A stretch of 64,000 nucleotides of DNA from UKL13-2 sp964417885 (GCA_964417885.1 CAYQKN010000001.1:1-64000); one strand, 5' to 3'; shown: positions 42,615 through 52,107, counted from the first letter of the stretch. Made by a program: numbers and translations. Notes: generated by a model not told the origin, from the sequence alone.

Positions 42615-44182
42615 TGTCTGGCAACAGGCTGGCGCCGCGCCAGCCTGCCCAACTGCTGCTGGCCGCCGTGGCCGGTGCCGCCGCGGTGCCGGCATTTGCC
42701 CCGTACTACCTGTGGCCGCTGGCGCTGCTGTCGCTATCCGTGCTGTTCACGCTGTGGCACCGCAGCCCGACTGCGGGGCGCGCGTTCGCGCTTGGTTTTG
42801 CCTGGGGCCTCGGGCTGTTCGTCGCCGGTGTGACGTGGATCTACGTCAGCCTGCATGTTTACGGCAACATGCCGGCGCCGCTGGCGGCGCTGGCGACCTT
42901 CCTGTTCTGCTGCTACCTCAGCCTCTACCCTGCGGTGGCCGGCGTCCTGTTTCGAAGGCTGTCCGCCATGCGGCCCCTGTCGGGCTCGATCGGGCTGCTG
43001 CTGGTGATGCCGGCCAGCTTCATCGCGCTGGAGTACCTGCGCGGCTGGCTGCTGAGCGGATTTCCCTGGCTAACGTTCGGCTACAGCCAGACACCGGGGG
43101 GCACGCTCGCGGCGCCGCTGGCCGGGTTTGCCCCGCTGCTGGGCGTGCACGGCATCTCGTGGCTGCTGGCGCTGACGGCGGCGGTCGGCGTGCTGCTGGT
43201 GCGGCCGCTTTCGGCGGTGGCAATTTCGCGCCGCGGCCGGTCGGTGGCCATGGCGGCGCTGGCGCTGACCTGGACCGCCGGACACTTCCTCCACCATGCA
43301 CCCTGGAGCGAGCCGGTCGGCAGCCAGCTGCCGGTGGCGTTGCTGCAGGGAAATATCGAGCAGAGCCTGAAATGGCGCGAGGACCAGCGCGACGCCACGC
43401 TGGCCAATTATCGCGAGCTGCTGGGCCGCACCCAGGCAAAGCTGGTGGTGATGCCGGAGACCGCCCTGCCGAATTTTCTCGATGCGATACCGGCCGGCTA
43501 TGTCGATGGCATCGGCCAGCGCGCGGCCGCTCGCGGCGCCGACGTGCTGGTCGGCGTGCCGATCGCGGAGCGCGGCAGTTCCTCGGTCAATCCGTACCGT
43601 TATGCCAACAGCGCCATTTCGGTCGGCGCGTCGGCCTCGCAGCGCTACGACAAGCAACACCTGGTGGCGTTCGGCGAATTCATTCCGCCGCTGTTTTCGT
43701 GGGTCTACAACTGGCTGCAGATTCCGCTGGCCGGATTCACGCCCGGCAATGACCAGCAGAAGCCGATGTCGATCGCCGGGCAGCGGGTCGCCATCAATAT
43801 CTGCTACGAAGACGCGTTCGGCAGCGAAATCGCCCGCCAGCTGCCGGAGGCCAACCTGCTGGTCAATATGTCCAACATGGCCTGGTACGGGCGCTCGCTG
43901 GCAGCAGACCAGCACGGCCAGTTTTCGCGCATGCGGGCGATGGAGACCTCACGCTGGATGCTTCGCGCCACCAATACCGGTGTCACGGCGGCGATCGACC
44001 AGCGCGGCGAGATGGTCGCGTCGCTGGCGCAGTTTGAACGCGGGGTGCTGGAGGTCAATGCGCAGCCGCGAGCCGGTATTACGCCCTACGTGCGCTGGCG
44101 CGATTGGCCGGTTTTGACGTTGCTGGCAGTCTGCCTGCTGACACCCTTGCTGTTGCGCGGACGGCAGACGCCGCGGTCTTAG
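42611..44182 (+). CDS. lnt: Apolipoprotein N-acyltransferase
   Basis: Lnt adds the third acyl chain to lipoproteins in the inner membrane. The 523-residue protein has about six N-terminal helices, a nitrilase-like periplasmic domain and a C-terminal helix. The catalytic triad is visible as Glu in MPETALPNF, Lys in YDKQHLVAFGEF and Cys in INICYEDAFG. The stop codon overlaps the stop of the convergent methyltransferase gene by two bases. Confidence 0.97.
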   Translation: MMSGNRLAPRQPAQLLLAAVAGAAAVPAFAPYYLWPLALLSLSVLFTLWHRSPTAGRAFALGFAWGLGLFVAGVTWIYVSLHVYGNMPAPLAALATFLFCCYLSLYPAVAGVLFRRLSAMRPLSGSIGLLLVMPASFIALEYLRGWLLSGFPWLTFGYSQTPGGTLAAPLAGFAPLLGVHGISWLLALTAAVGVLLVRPLSAVAISRRGRSVAMAALALTWTAGHFLHHAPWSEPVGSQLPVALLQGNIEQSLKWREDQRDATLANYRELLGRTQAKLVVMPETALPNFLDAIPAGYVDGIGQRAAARGADVLVGVPIAERGSSSVNPYRYANSAISVGASASQRYDKQHLVAFGEFIPPLFSWVYNWLQIPLAGFTPGNDQQKPMSIAGQRVAINICYEDAFGSEIARQLPEANLLVNMSNMAWYGRSLAADQHGQFSRMRAMETSRWMLRATNTGVTAAIDQRGEMVASLAQFERGVLEVNAQPRAGITPYVRWRDWPVLTLLAVCLLTPLLLRGRQTPRS

Positions 44183-44964
44183 GCCGGGCGCGCGCGGACG
44201 AAAAACTGCCAGGTGCACAACTCGGCCAGTTCCTTCTGGCTAAGCTTTTCCATCGTGATGCGGCCCAGGCGCAAGGCAATGTCCGGCTTGTCCTTGTTCT
44301 GGTGGTAAAACGGCTCGAAGTTGGGATCGATGAAGAAATTGACGAATTCCATCCGGTAGCCGGTCTGCTGCAGGAAAGCGGCAATTTCGCGCAGGGTAAA
44401 AAAGCGAATATGGGTGATGTCGAGCAGGCCGCGCTCGGCGTAAGGCCACAAGCCGTCGTCCATCAGGCCCTTGATCAGCCCGAGGTGGCGGGTATTGGGG
44501 ATGCTCAGGATCAGCTGCGCATCCGCCGTCAGGTACGGCTTCAGCCCGGTCATCACCCTCCACGGGTCATACATGTGTTCGAGTACATCGGCTGCGACCA
44601 CGGTATCGACGCTGCCGGGCGCGATGCCTTCGGCTTGCAGATTGAAGTCCTCGAATTTTCCGCACAGCACCCGGTCGAGTTTCTGTGCCGCCAGTGCGGC
44701 GGTGGCGTGGTTGGGCTCAATGCCGATGGTGTGGCAGCCGGGATTGCGCGACTTGACCGCTTCGCCCAGCAGGCCGGCGGCGCAGCCGATATCGAGCAGG
44801 GTTCGGGGCGGATGGGCCAGTACGTCCAGCAGCGCCGGGTTGAAGTGATTCTGGTAGATATGGCCGTCGGTATTCTGCACGTCGAGGCACGTCTGCCAGG
44901 CGAATTTGGCCTCCGCGGCGGGATTTGCCGCGGGCGCGGTGGGGGAAGCGGGGTTGGCGGACAT
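44179..44964 (-). CDS. SAM-dependent methyltransferase (UbiG-like fold)
   Basis: This 261-residue class I methyltransferase has the S-adenosylmethionine motif LLDIGCAAGLLGEAV near residue 56, an acidic loop (IGIEPN) and VVAADVLEHMYDP. The C-terminal region contains ITHIRFFTLREIAAFLQQTGY, as in methyltransferases that act on sugars or in polysaccharide clusters. The substrate is unknown. It is convergent with lnt and divergent from glyQ (92-bp gap). Confidence 0.85.
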   Translation of the reverse strand: MSANPASPTAPAANPAAEAKFAWQTCLDVQNTDGHIYQNHFNPALLDVLAHPPRTLLDIGCAAGLLGEAVKSRNPGCHTIGIEPNHATAALAAQKLDRVLCGKFEDFNLQAEGIAPGSVDTVVAADVLEHMYDPWRVMTGLKPYLTADAQLILSIPNTRHLGLIKGLMDDGLWPYAERGLLDITHIRFFTLREIAAFLQQTGYRMEFVNFFIDPNFEPFYHQNKDKPDIALRLGRITMEKLSQKELAELCTWQFFVRARPA

Positions 44965-45056
44965 GAATTTGCTCGGCGAAAACGTTGCGGCGCTGTGCTG
45001 GGGACGCGGTGAACCGCGTAAAATTGGCGGCTTAGCTTAACACTGCGGCGCGGTTC

Positions 45057-45971
45057 ATGATCACCTTCCAGGAAGTCATCCTTACCCTCCAGAAATACTG
45101 GGATCAGCAGGGTTGCGCCTTGCTGCAACCCTACGACATGGAGGTCGGCGCCGGTACCTCGCATACTGCTACCTTCCTGCGATCGCTTGGCCCCGAGCCA
45201 TGGCGCGCCGCCTATGTGCAGCCGTCGCGCCGCCCCAAGGACGGCCGCTATGGCGAAAACCCGAACCGCCTGCAGCACTATTACCAGTACCAGGTGGTGC
45301 TGAAACCTTCGCCGCCGAATATTCTTGACCTCTACCTGGGCTCGCTGGCGGCACTCGGGCTGGACCTGTCCAGCAACGATGTGCGTTTCGTCGAAGACGA
45401 CTGGGAAAACCCGACGCTGGGTGCCTGGGGGCTCGGCTGGGAGGTATGGCTGAACGGCATGGAGGTCACCCAGTTCACCTATTTTCAGCAGGTCGGCGGA
45501 CTGGAGTGCAAGCCCATCACCGGCGAAATCACCTACGGCCTGGAGCGCCTGGCCATGTACCTGCAGAACAAGGAGAACGTCTACGACCTGGTGTGGACGA
45601 CGTGGAAAGAAAACGGCGTCGATCGGGTACTGACCTACGGCGATGTGTACCACCAGAATGAAGTCGAACAATCGACCGCCAATTTCGAGCACGCCAACGT
45701 CGAGGCGCTGCTGCGGCATTTCGCTGATCACGAAGGCAATGCCAGGAATCTGATGGAACAGCAACTGGCGCTGCCCGCCTATGAACAGGTGCTGAAAGCC
45801 GCGCACACGTTCAACCTGCTCGATGCGGCGGGCGCGATCTCGGTGACCGAGCGCGCCGCGTACATCGGCCGCATCCGCAACCTCGCGCGCAGCGTGGCAC
45901 AGAGCTATTTCGAGTCGCGCGAGCGGCTGGGATTTCCCATGCTGCACACATCGAAGCAGGTGGCAGCATGA
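45057..45971 (+). CDS. glyQ: Glycyl-tRNA synthetase alpha subunit
   Basis: GlyQ forms the catalytic part of the alpha2-beta2 bacterial glycyl-tRNA synthetase. The 304-residue class II core has TFQEVILTLQKYWDQQGC, the ATP-site segment EVGAGTSHTATFLRSLGPEP and ITYGLERLAMYLQ. It starts after a 92-bp divergent gap and overlaps glyS by 4 bp (ATGA). Confidence 0.98.
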   Translation: MITFQEVILTLQKYWDQQGCALLQPYDMEVGAGTSHTATFLRSLGPEPWRAAYVQPSRRPKDGRYGENPNRLQHYYQYQVVLKPSPPNILDLYLGSLAALGLDLSSNDVRFVEDDWENPTLGAWGLGWEVWLNGMEVTQFTYFQQVGGLECKPITGEITYGLERLAMYLQNKENVYDLVWTTWKENGVDRVLTYGDVYHQNEVEQSTANFEHANVEALLRHFADHEGNARNLMEQQLALPAYEQVLKAAHTFNLLDAAGAISVTERAAYIGRIRNLARSVAQSYFESRERLGFPMLHTSKQVAA

Positions 45972-48064
45972 GTAGCGCGACCCTGTTGGTGGAGTTGTTC
46001 ACCGAGGAACTGCCGCCCAAGGCACTCAAGAAGCTGGGCGACGCGTTCGCCAGCGGCATCCACGCCGGGCTGAAAAAGCGTGGCCTGGTCGACGACAGCG
46101 CGGCCGCGACCATGTTCGCGACCCCGCGCCGGCTGGCGGTGCAGATTTCGGCCGTGCGTTCAGTCGCGCCAGACGAGAGCTTTGCCGAAAAACTGATGCC
46201 GGTCGCGGTCGGACTCGACGCCGACGGCAACGCCACCGCGGCACTGCTGAAAAAGCTGGCGGCGAAGTCGCTTTCGCACCTGACGCCGGCCGACCTGTTG
46301 CGCGAAGGCGACGGCAAGGCGGCGCAACTGGTCTACCACGGCGTGTCGGCGGGGCAATCGTTGCAGGTCGGCTTGCAGTCCGCGCTCGAAGAGGCGATCG
46401 CCGGGCTGCCGGTACCCAAGGTGATGAGCTACCAGCTGGCCGACGGCCAGACTACGGTGCAGTTCGTCCGGCCGGCGCACGGCCTGGTCGCGCTCCACGG
46501 CAGCGATGTCGTTGCGCTGCATGCGCTGGGGCTGGATGCCGGCCGGGCGACTCACGGTCATCGCTTCCAGGGTGCAGCCGACATTGCATTGAATGATGCC
46601 GGTGAATACGAAGCCAGACTGGAAAAGGAAGGCGGCGTGATTGCCGGCTTCGAGCGGCGCAAGCGCGAAATCCACCGCATGCTGCGCGAGCGTGCCGACG
46701 AACAGACCACCACGCTGGGCGAGCCGGACGACTATGAAGCGCTGCTGGATGAAGTGACGGCGCTGGTGGAGATGCCGACCGTTTATGTGGGCAGTTTCGA
46801 CCGCGAATTTTTGGAGGTGCCGGCCGAGTGCCTGATCCTGACCATGAAGCTGAACCAGAAGTACTTTCCGCTGTTCCTGTCCGAGGGCGGCCTGTCGAGC
46901 CGTTTCCTGATTGTCAGCAACATGCGGCTGGATGATCCGCGCAATGTGATCGAGGGTAACCAGCGGGTGGTGCGGCCGCGACTGTCGGACGCACGGTTCT
47001 TTTTCGACACCGACCGGAAGACACGCCTGGCAGACCGGATCCCCAGGCTGGCCGCGGTGGTGTATCACAACAAGCTCGGCTCGCAGGGCGAGCGGGTGCA
47101 GCGTGTGCGCAGGCTGGCGATGAGCATTGCGGCGATGATCGGTGCCGATCCACAGCTGGCCGACCGTGCCGCGCTGCTGGCCAAGGCTGACCTGGTCACC
47201 GACATGGTCGGCGAGTTCCCGGAGTTGCAGGGGACCATGGGCCGCTACTATGCCTTGCACGATGGCGAATCGCCGGTGGTCGCCGATGCCATTGCGCAGC
47301 ATTACCAGCCACGATTTGCCGGTGATGCCTTGCCGGGCTCGGAGGTCGCGCTGGCGGTGGCGCTGGCGGACAAGCTCGAGACCCTGGCGGGACTGTTTTC
47401 GATCGACCAGATTCCGACCGGCGACAAGGATCCGTTTGCGTTGCGGCGCCACGCGCTGGGCGTGCTGCGGATGCTGATCGAGCGCGATCTGCCGCTGACG
47501 ATCGGCGTGCTGTTCGGCCAGTCACTGGCGCCGTTCACCACCGCCAAGCCGGAATCGGCGGGCAAGTTGGCCGAGTACGTTTTTGATCGCCTGAACGGCT
47601 ACCTGCGCGATCTGGGCTACTCGGCGCTGGAAGTTGATGCGGCGGTGTCGGTGCGGCCGCGCTGGGGCGAACTGCCGGTACGGCTGGCGGCGGTGCGCGC
47701 GTTCCAGAAGCTGCCGGAAGCGGCGAGTCTTGCCGCAGCCAACAAGCGAATCGGCAATATCCTGAAGAAGTCGGATGGCTCGGCAGGCGCAATCGACCCC
47801 ACCCTGCTGGTGGAGCCGGCCGAGCGCGCGCTGCATGCCGCGGTTGCCGGCGCGCGGCCGGTGTTTGAACGCCATGCGGCGGCAGCCGATTACGCGGCGG
47901 CACTCGCCTCGCTGGCTCCGCTCAAGGCGCCGGTTGACGCTTTCTTCGACAGCGTGATGGTCAATGCGGAGGATGCGAAATTGCGCGCCAACCGGCTGGC
48001 GTTGCTGGCCGATTTGCATGCGCTGATGAACAAAGTCGCCGACCTCTCCAAACTGGCAACGTGA
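45968..48064 (+). CDS. glyS: Glycyl-tRNA synthetase beta subunit
   Basis: GlyS binds tRNA-Gly and partners GlyQ. The 698-residue protein begins LLVELFTEELPPKALKKLG, with family motifs TPRRLAVQI, ECLILTMKLNQKYFPLF and FFFDTDRKTRL. The C-terminal anticodon-binding region includes FFDSVMVNAEDAKLRANRLALL. Length is normal. It overlaps both glyQ and the GNAT gene. Confidence 0.98.
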   Translation: MSSATLLVELFTEELPPKALKKLGDAFASGIHAGLKKRGLVDDSAAATMFATPRRLAVQISAVRSVAPDESFAEKLMPVAVGLDADGNATAALLKKLAAKSLSHLTPADLLREGDGKAAQLVYHGVSAGQSLQVGLQSALEEAIAGLPVPKVMSYQLADGQTTVQFVRPAHGLVALHGSDVVALHALGLDAGRATHGHRFQGAADIALNDAGEYEARLEKEGGVIAGFERRKREIHRMLRERADEQTTTLGEPDDYEALLDEVTALVEMPTVYVGSFDREFLEVPAECLILTMKLNQKYFPLFLSEGGLSSRFLIVSNMRLDDPRNVIEGNQRVVRPRLSDARFFFDTDRKTRLADRIPRLAAVVYHNKLGSQGERVQRVRRLAMSIAAMIGADPQLADRAALLAKADLVTDMVGEFPELQGTMGRYYALHDGESPVVADAIAQHYQPRFAGDALPGSEVALAVALADKLETLAGLFSIDQIPTGDKDPFALRRHALGVLRMLIERDLPLTIGVLFGQSLAPFTTAKPESAGKLAEYVFDRLNGYLRDLGYSALEVDAAVSVRPRWGELPVRLAAVRAFQKLPEAASLAAANKRIGNILKKSDGSAGAIDPTLLVEPAERALHAAVAGARPVFERHAAAADYAAALASLAPLKAPVDAFFDSVMVNAEDAKLRANRLALLADLHALMNKVADLSKLAT

Positions 48065-48654
48065 ATCCGGCCATCAAACCGCTGTTGCTGGATTTGCCGG
48101 CCGAGATTTCCGGCGAGCGGGTGCGGTTGCGGCAGCTGTGTGACGCCGCTGCGCCGGCGCTGTGGGAGGCGGTCGACGGTTCCCGTCAGCACCTGAAGCG
48201 CTGGATGCCATGGGTAGACGATCACAACAGCCTCGATTTTTCCCGCGAGTACGTGCGGCGGATGCAGGCGCGCTGGGCGTTGCGCGAGGACTTGCCGATG
48301 GCAATCTGGCACATCGCGGACGATCGCCTGCTGGGCGCGACCGGGCTGCACCGCATCGACTGGAGCGTGCCGTCGATGGAAATCGGCTATTGGCTGCGCC
48401 AGGATGCGCAGGGCAGCGGTTATGCCACCGACGCCGCGCGGCTGATGACGGCATTTGCATTCCGGCATGCCGCCGCGGAACGGGTCGAAATCCGCTGCGA
48501 TGCGGCCAACCAGCGCAGTGCCGCGGTGCCGCGCCGGCTGGGCTACGTCCACGAGGCGACGATGCGCGCCGCGCGCCGCGGCGTTGATGGCACGCTGGGC
48601 GATACCCTGCTGTTTGCCATGACGCGGACCGACTTTGACCGGCTGAAACCCTGA
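48061..48654 (+). CDS. GNAT-family N-acetyltransferase (RimJ/RimL type)
   Basis: This 197-residue acetyltransferase has the acetyl-CoA loop LRQDAQGSGYATDAARLM (RxxGxG/A form) and the RimJ/RimL-like features LKRWMPWVDDH and EIGYWL. It probably acetylates a protein N-terminus or a small amine; the substrate is not predictable. Its GTG start overlaps the glyS stop (GTGA), so it appears to be translated with glyS. Confidence 0.9.
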   Translation: MNPAIKPLLLDLPAEISGERVRLRQLCDAAAPALWEAVDGSRQHLKRWMPWVDDHNSLDFSREYVRRMQARWALREDLPMAIWHIADDRLLGATGLHRIDWSVPSMEIGYWLRQDAQGSGYATDAARLMTAFAFRHAAAERVEIRCDAANQRSAAVPRRLGYVHEATMRAARRGVDGTLGDTLLFAMTRTDFDRLKP

Positions 48655-48677
48655 ACCGCATCACGTAGAATGCCTTG

Positions 48678-49244
48678 ATGAACACTCCACCCAAACTGGT
48701 GATCCTGGATCGAGACGGCGTGATCAACGTCGACAGCGCCCATTTCATCAAGTCGCCAGCCGAATGGAAACCGATCCCTGGATCGATCGAGGCCATCGCG
48801 CGCCTGAACCAGAACGGCTACCGGGTGGTGGTCGCCACCAACCAGTCGGGCATCGGCCGCGGGCTGTTCGACATGGCCACGCTCAATTCGATCAACGACA
48901 AGATGATGGAACTGGTATTTCGGCAGGGCGGACGCATTGACGCCATCTTTTTCTGCCCCTGCACCGCCGAGCAGCAATGCCACTGCCGCAAGCCCGATAC
49001 CGGCATGTTCGAAGACATTGCCGCGCGCTACCAGGTGGGTCTTGCCGGGGTGCCTTGCGTGGGAGACTCGCTGCGCGATCTGGAGGCGGGCGCCAAGGTC
49101 GGCTGCGCGCCGATCCTGGTGATGACCGGCAAGGGCAAAAAAACCCGTGAGCAGGGCAGCCTGCCGAAAGGCACCAGGGTGTTTGCCGACTTGGCGAGCG
49201 CGGTCGATGCCCTGGTCAGCGACGTCCAGCGGCCCGGCGCCTAG
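48678..49244 (+). CDS. gmhB: D-glycero-beta-D-manno-heptose-1,7-bisphosphate 7-phosphatase
   Basis: GmhB dephosphorylates heptose bisphosphate for lipopolysaccharide core synthesis. The 188-residue HAD-family enzyme has the nucleophile motif LDRDGVIN, the Thr motif VVATNQSGIGRG, and the Lys motif CRKPDTGMFE. The zinc loop is CPCTAEQQCHC, with four cysteines instead of the more usual Cys-x-His pattern. The ATG at 48678 is preferred to the TTG one codon earlier. glyQS-gmhB-plsC is a frequent betaproteobacterial order. Confidence 0.94.
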   Translation: MNTPPKLVILDRDGVINVDSAHFIKSPAEWKPIPGSIEAIARLNQNGYRVVVATNQSGIGRGLFDMATLNSINDKMMELVFRQGGRIDAIFFCPCTAEQQCHCRKPDTGMFEDIAARYQVGLAGVPCVGDSLRDLEAGAKVGCAPILVMTGKGKKTREQGSLPKGTRVFADLASAVDALVSDVQRPGA

Positions 49245-49276
49245 CCCATGTACCGCCATTTCCCGGGGCGCCACGC

Positions 49277-50008
49277 ATGATCTACATCCGCTCGGTGCTG
49301 TTTTTCGTGCTGGCGATCCTCAACACGATTTTTTTCGGCCTGTTTGTGTTGCCGCTGAGCTTCATCTACTTCAAGGCGGGCTATGACACCGCGCGCGGCT
49401 GGGGCGTGGTGACATTGTGGCTGGCCAAAGCGGTCTGCGGCATCCAATACAACGTGCTCGGCCGCGAGAACATTCCCGACTTCCCCTGCGTGTCGATGGC
49501 CAAGCACCAGTCGGCATGGGAAACGGTTTTTATCCTCACCATGCTGCCGCGGGCGGTGTGGATCATCAAGAAGGAACTGGTGTGGCTGCCGATCATCGGC
49601 TGGGTGCTGTTCGCCCTGAAATCGATCGCCATCGACCGCAAGAGCGGCAAGCGGGCGGTGGACCAGATCGAGGAGCAGGGCCGCAACCGCATTGCGCAGG
49701 GCTTGTGGGTGTCGATTTTTCCGGAAGGCACGCGCATCGCCCCCGGCAAGCGCGGCCGCTATGGCATTGGCGGCGCCTGGCTGGCGGCAAAAACCGGCAC
49801 GCCGATCCTGCCGATCGCCCACAACGCCGGCGAATGCTGGCGGCGCAATGCCTTTCTCAAGTATCCCGGCATGGTGACGGTCAGCATCGGTCCGCTGATC
49901 CATACCAAGGACCGGGAACCGAGCGCTGTCATCGCCGACGTCGAGAACTGGATCGAGAGCGAAATGCTCAAGCTGCCGCCGGCCAATGCCTGGCGCAAGC
50001 CGGCCTGA
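49277..50008 (+). CDS. plsC: 1-acyl-sn-glycerol-3-phosphate acyltransferase
   Basis: PlsC makes phosphatidic acid for phospholipid synthesis at the inner membrane. The 243-residue protein has an N-terminal hydrophobic helix, acyltransferase motif I as KHQSAWET (His-x4-Glu rather than the more common His-x4-Asp), motif III FPEGTRIAPG and motif IV TPILPIAHNAG. The Glu variant occurs in many proteobacterial PlsC proteins. It lies between gmhB and the YgjP-type metallopeptidase gene. Confidence 0.94.
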   Translation: MIYIRSVLFFVLAILNTIFFGLFVLPLSFIYFKAGYDTARGWGVVTLWLAKAVCGIQYNVLGRENIPDFPCVSMAKHQSAWETVFILTMLPRAVWIIKKELVWLPIIGWVLFALKSIAIDRKSGKRAVDQIEEQGRNRIAQGLWVSIFPEGTRIAPGKRGRYGIGGAWLAAKTGTPILPIAHNAGECWRRNAFLKYPGMVTVSIGPLIHTKDREPSAVIADVENWIESEMLKLPPANAWRKPA

Positions 50009-50024
50009 TCCGCTCGGCGCCGCC

Positions 50025-50774
50025 ATGTTTTTCAAGCTGAAGCGCACCCCGGTCAACGAGCCTGAAGAAACCGAGCGCAGCATCGCGCTCGATGGGCGCC
50101 GGGTCGATTACAAGCTGGTGCGGCGCCGCGGCCGGCGCGGGGTCGCGCTCAAGGTCGATGGCAGCGGCATGACGGTAGCCGCGTCGCTGACCACACCAAT
50201 TGGCAATATCGAAGAGCTGATCGGCAAGAATGCCGGCTGGGTGCTGAAGAAACTGGGCGAGTGGTCGCATCGCCGCATCACGCCGCAGCAGTGGCAGACC
50301 GGCGCCACGGTGCACTTCATGGGAGAGGCGCTGACGCTGATGATCGACACCGGCGCCAGCCGGGCACATGTCGAGCAATCGCTGGGACACCTGTTTGTGC
50401 GGGTACGCGAGGCGGACCCCGTGTTGATCGAGAAGACCGTGGTTGCCTGGTTCAAGCGCCAGGCGTTGCCGCATGTGGCGCAGCGCACTTTCTTTTTTGC
50501 CAGGCTGCATGGCCTGACCCCGCCGCGCGTCTATGTTTCCAGCGCCAACAGTCGCTGGGGCAGCTGCAACTCGCGCCGCGAGGTGCGCTTTTCGTGGCGT
50601 CTGCTCAAGGCGCGCCCGGCGCTGATCGATTACGTCGTCTGCCATGAACTGGCGCACCTCCGGCATATGGATCATTCGCCCGCCTTCTGGCAGGAGGTCG
50701 AACGGATGTGCCCGGATTTCCGCCTGCTGAAGGCGGAACTGGACGCGAACGACCATCGCTTTCGTGCTTTCTGA
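50025..50774 (+). CDS. M48/YgjP-type zinc metallopeptidase (DUF45)
   Basis: This 249-residue protein has the zinc motif VCHELAHLRHMDHSPAFW, where HExxH and a downstream His form the metal site, and the SSANSRWGSCNSRREVRFSWRL stretch typical of YgjP/WLM-like proteins (the first 20 residues of it are the most conserved). ATG 50025 is taken because family similarity begins there. Substrates are unknown. It follows plsC by 16 bp. Confidence 0.9.
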   Translation: MFFKLKRTPVNEPEETERSIALDGRRVDYKLVRRRGRRGVALKVDGSGMTVAASLTTPIGNIEELIGKNAGWVLKKLGEWSHRRITPQQWQTGATVHFMGEALTLMIDTGASRAHVEQSLGHLFVRVREADPVLIEKTVVAWFKRQALPHVAQRTFFFARLHGLTPPRVYVSSANSRWGSCNSRREVRFSWRLLKARPALIDYVVCHELAHLRHMDHSPAFWQEVERMCPDFRLLKAELDANDHRFRAF

Positions 50775-50795
50775 CATCCAATCAGGGGAAACACC

Positions 50796-51182
50796 ATGCA
50801 ACTGCTGCACACCATGATCCGCGTCGGCAACCTCGACAAATCGATCGATTTCTATACCAACGTGCTGGGCATGAAGCTGCTGCGTCGCAAGGACTATCCG
50901 GACGGCAAGTTCACACTGGCCTTTGTCGGCTATGGCGATGAATCCACCAGTTCGGTGATCGAGCTGACGCATAACTGGGAAACCGCGAGCTACGACCTGG
51001 GCAACGGCTTTGGCCACCTCGCCATCGGCCTGCCGGATGTGTACCAGGCCTGCGCGGCAGTCAAGGCAAAGGGTGGCAAGGTGACGCGCGAGCCGGGACC
51101 GATGAAGTTCGGCGGCAGTGTGATCGCCTTTGTCGAGGATCCGGACGGCTACAAGATCGAGTTCATCCAGAAAGCGCTGTAA
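50796..51182 (+). CDS. gloA: Lactoylglutathione lyase (glyoxalase I)
   Basis: GloA isomerises the methylglyoxal-glutathione hemithioacetal. The 128-residue protein has the metal ligands His5, Glu56, His74 and Glu122 at exactly the positions known for the nickel enzyme of E. coli. The absence of extra inserts also points to the Ni/Co class. A GGGGAAAC ribosome site precedes the ATG. A 66-bp palindrome lies 91 bp after its stop, before the convergent ksgA. Confidence 0.97.
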   Translation: MQLLHTMIRVGNLDKSIDFYTNVLGMKLLRRKDYPDGKFTLAFVGYGDESTSSVIELTHNWETASYDLGNGFGHLAIGLPDVYQACAAVKAKGGKVTREPGPMKFGGSVIAFVEDPDGYKIEFIQKAL

Positions 51183-51273
51183 GCCGGGTAGGCAGCCAAG
51201 GCTTTAACCCGGTGGCGCCTGCGCTGGCGTGATGTTGGTGGTTTGCGCGAGGCCGCAAGCATTTTCCCGAGTT

Positions 51274-51339
51274 AAACTCTAGCGCGGGCGCGGCTTCCAG
51301 ACCGAAAATGGCCGGAAAGGCGCGCCAGTGCTAGAGTTT
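51274..51339 (+). repeat. 66-bp stop-associated palindromic repeat, copy 4
   Basis: Arms AAACTCTAGC and GCTAGAGTTT enclose the core GAAAATGGC. The last nine bases are coding for ksgA on the other strand: they supply its final Lys and Leu codons and the TAG stop. The core is oriented as gloA, whose stop is 91 bp upstream. This is the only copy whose core orientation opposes the gene it touches. Confidence 0.92.
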
Positions 51340-52107
51340 CATTTCCGCTTCGACGTCCGCCAGCCGAACGAATTCCGCCACCGACAGCGTCTCCCCGCGC
51401 CGTTTCGGATCGATGCCAAGTGCGTCGATCTGCGCCGCGGTCAGGAACGGCTTCAAGGTGTTGCCAAGAGTCTTGCGCCGCTGGCCGAAGCCGGCAGTGA
51501 CCATCGCGGCGAAACGTGCATCGTCCCGCGCGCGCAGCCGGTCGGCCGGCAGCGGCAGCATGCGCACAATGGCGGAATCGACCTTCGGCGGCGGGGTAAA
51601 TGCATCCGGCGGGACGTCGAACAGGTGTTCCATCGCGAAGCGGTATTGCAGCATCACCGACAGCCGGCCATAGGCATGGGTGTCCGGCGCGGCGACCATG
51701 CGGTCCACGACTTCCTTTTGCAGCATGAAAGTGCCGTCGATCAATTGTTCAGCGAAGCCGGCGAGGTGAAACAGGAACGGTGTCGAGATGTTGTAAGGCA
51801 GATTGCCGACTGCGCGGAAACGCCCGCCCAACTTGGCGAAATCAAACTCAAGGACATCTTCCTCATGCAGCGTGAATTGCTCCGGCGCAAACCGGTCACG
51901 CAACGCCGCTGCCAGGTCACGATCGATCTCCACCGCGTGCAGATGGTTGAGCCTGCCCAGCAGTGGCGCGGTAATGGCGCCGGGGCCGGGTCCGATTTCG
52001 ATCATCGTGTCGTCTGGCCGGGGCGCAATGGCGGCGACGATGCGCTCGATGTAATGACGATCGGTCAGAAAGTGCTGGCCAAAACGGCGCTTCGGAATAA
52101 TCTTCAT
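51331..52107 (-). CDS. ksgA: 16S rRNA dimethyladenosine transferase (KsgA/RsmA)
   Basis: KsgA dimethylates A1518 and A1519 of 16S rRNA. The 258-residue enzyme has RFGQHFLTD, the S-adenosylmethionine motif EIGPGPGAITAPLL and the catalytic NLPYNIST. The start overlaps the pdxA stop. The final codons AAA CTC TAG are part of a repeat copy, so the native C-terminus may have been replaced or trimmed by it. It ends the lptD-surA-pdxA-ksgA unit. Confidence 0.97.
   Translation of the reverse strand: MKIIPKRRFGQHFLTDRHYIERIVAAIAPRPDDTMIEIGPGPGAITAPLLGRLNHLHAVEIDRDLAAALRDRFAPEQFTLHEEDVLEFDFAKLGGRFRAVGNLPYNISTPFLFHLAGFAEQLIDGTFMLQKEVVDRMVAAPDTHAYGRLSVMLQYRFAMEHLFDVPPDAFTPPPKVDSAIVRMLPLPADRLRARDDARFAAMVTAGFGQRRKTLGNTLKPFLTAAQIDALGIDPKRRGETLSVAEFVRLADVEAEMKL

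Noticed and set aside
44985..45024. Promoter for glyQ with TTGCGG and TAAAAT
   Set aside because: The spacing is 28 bp, far outside the usual range, so I do not call it.
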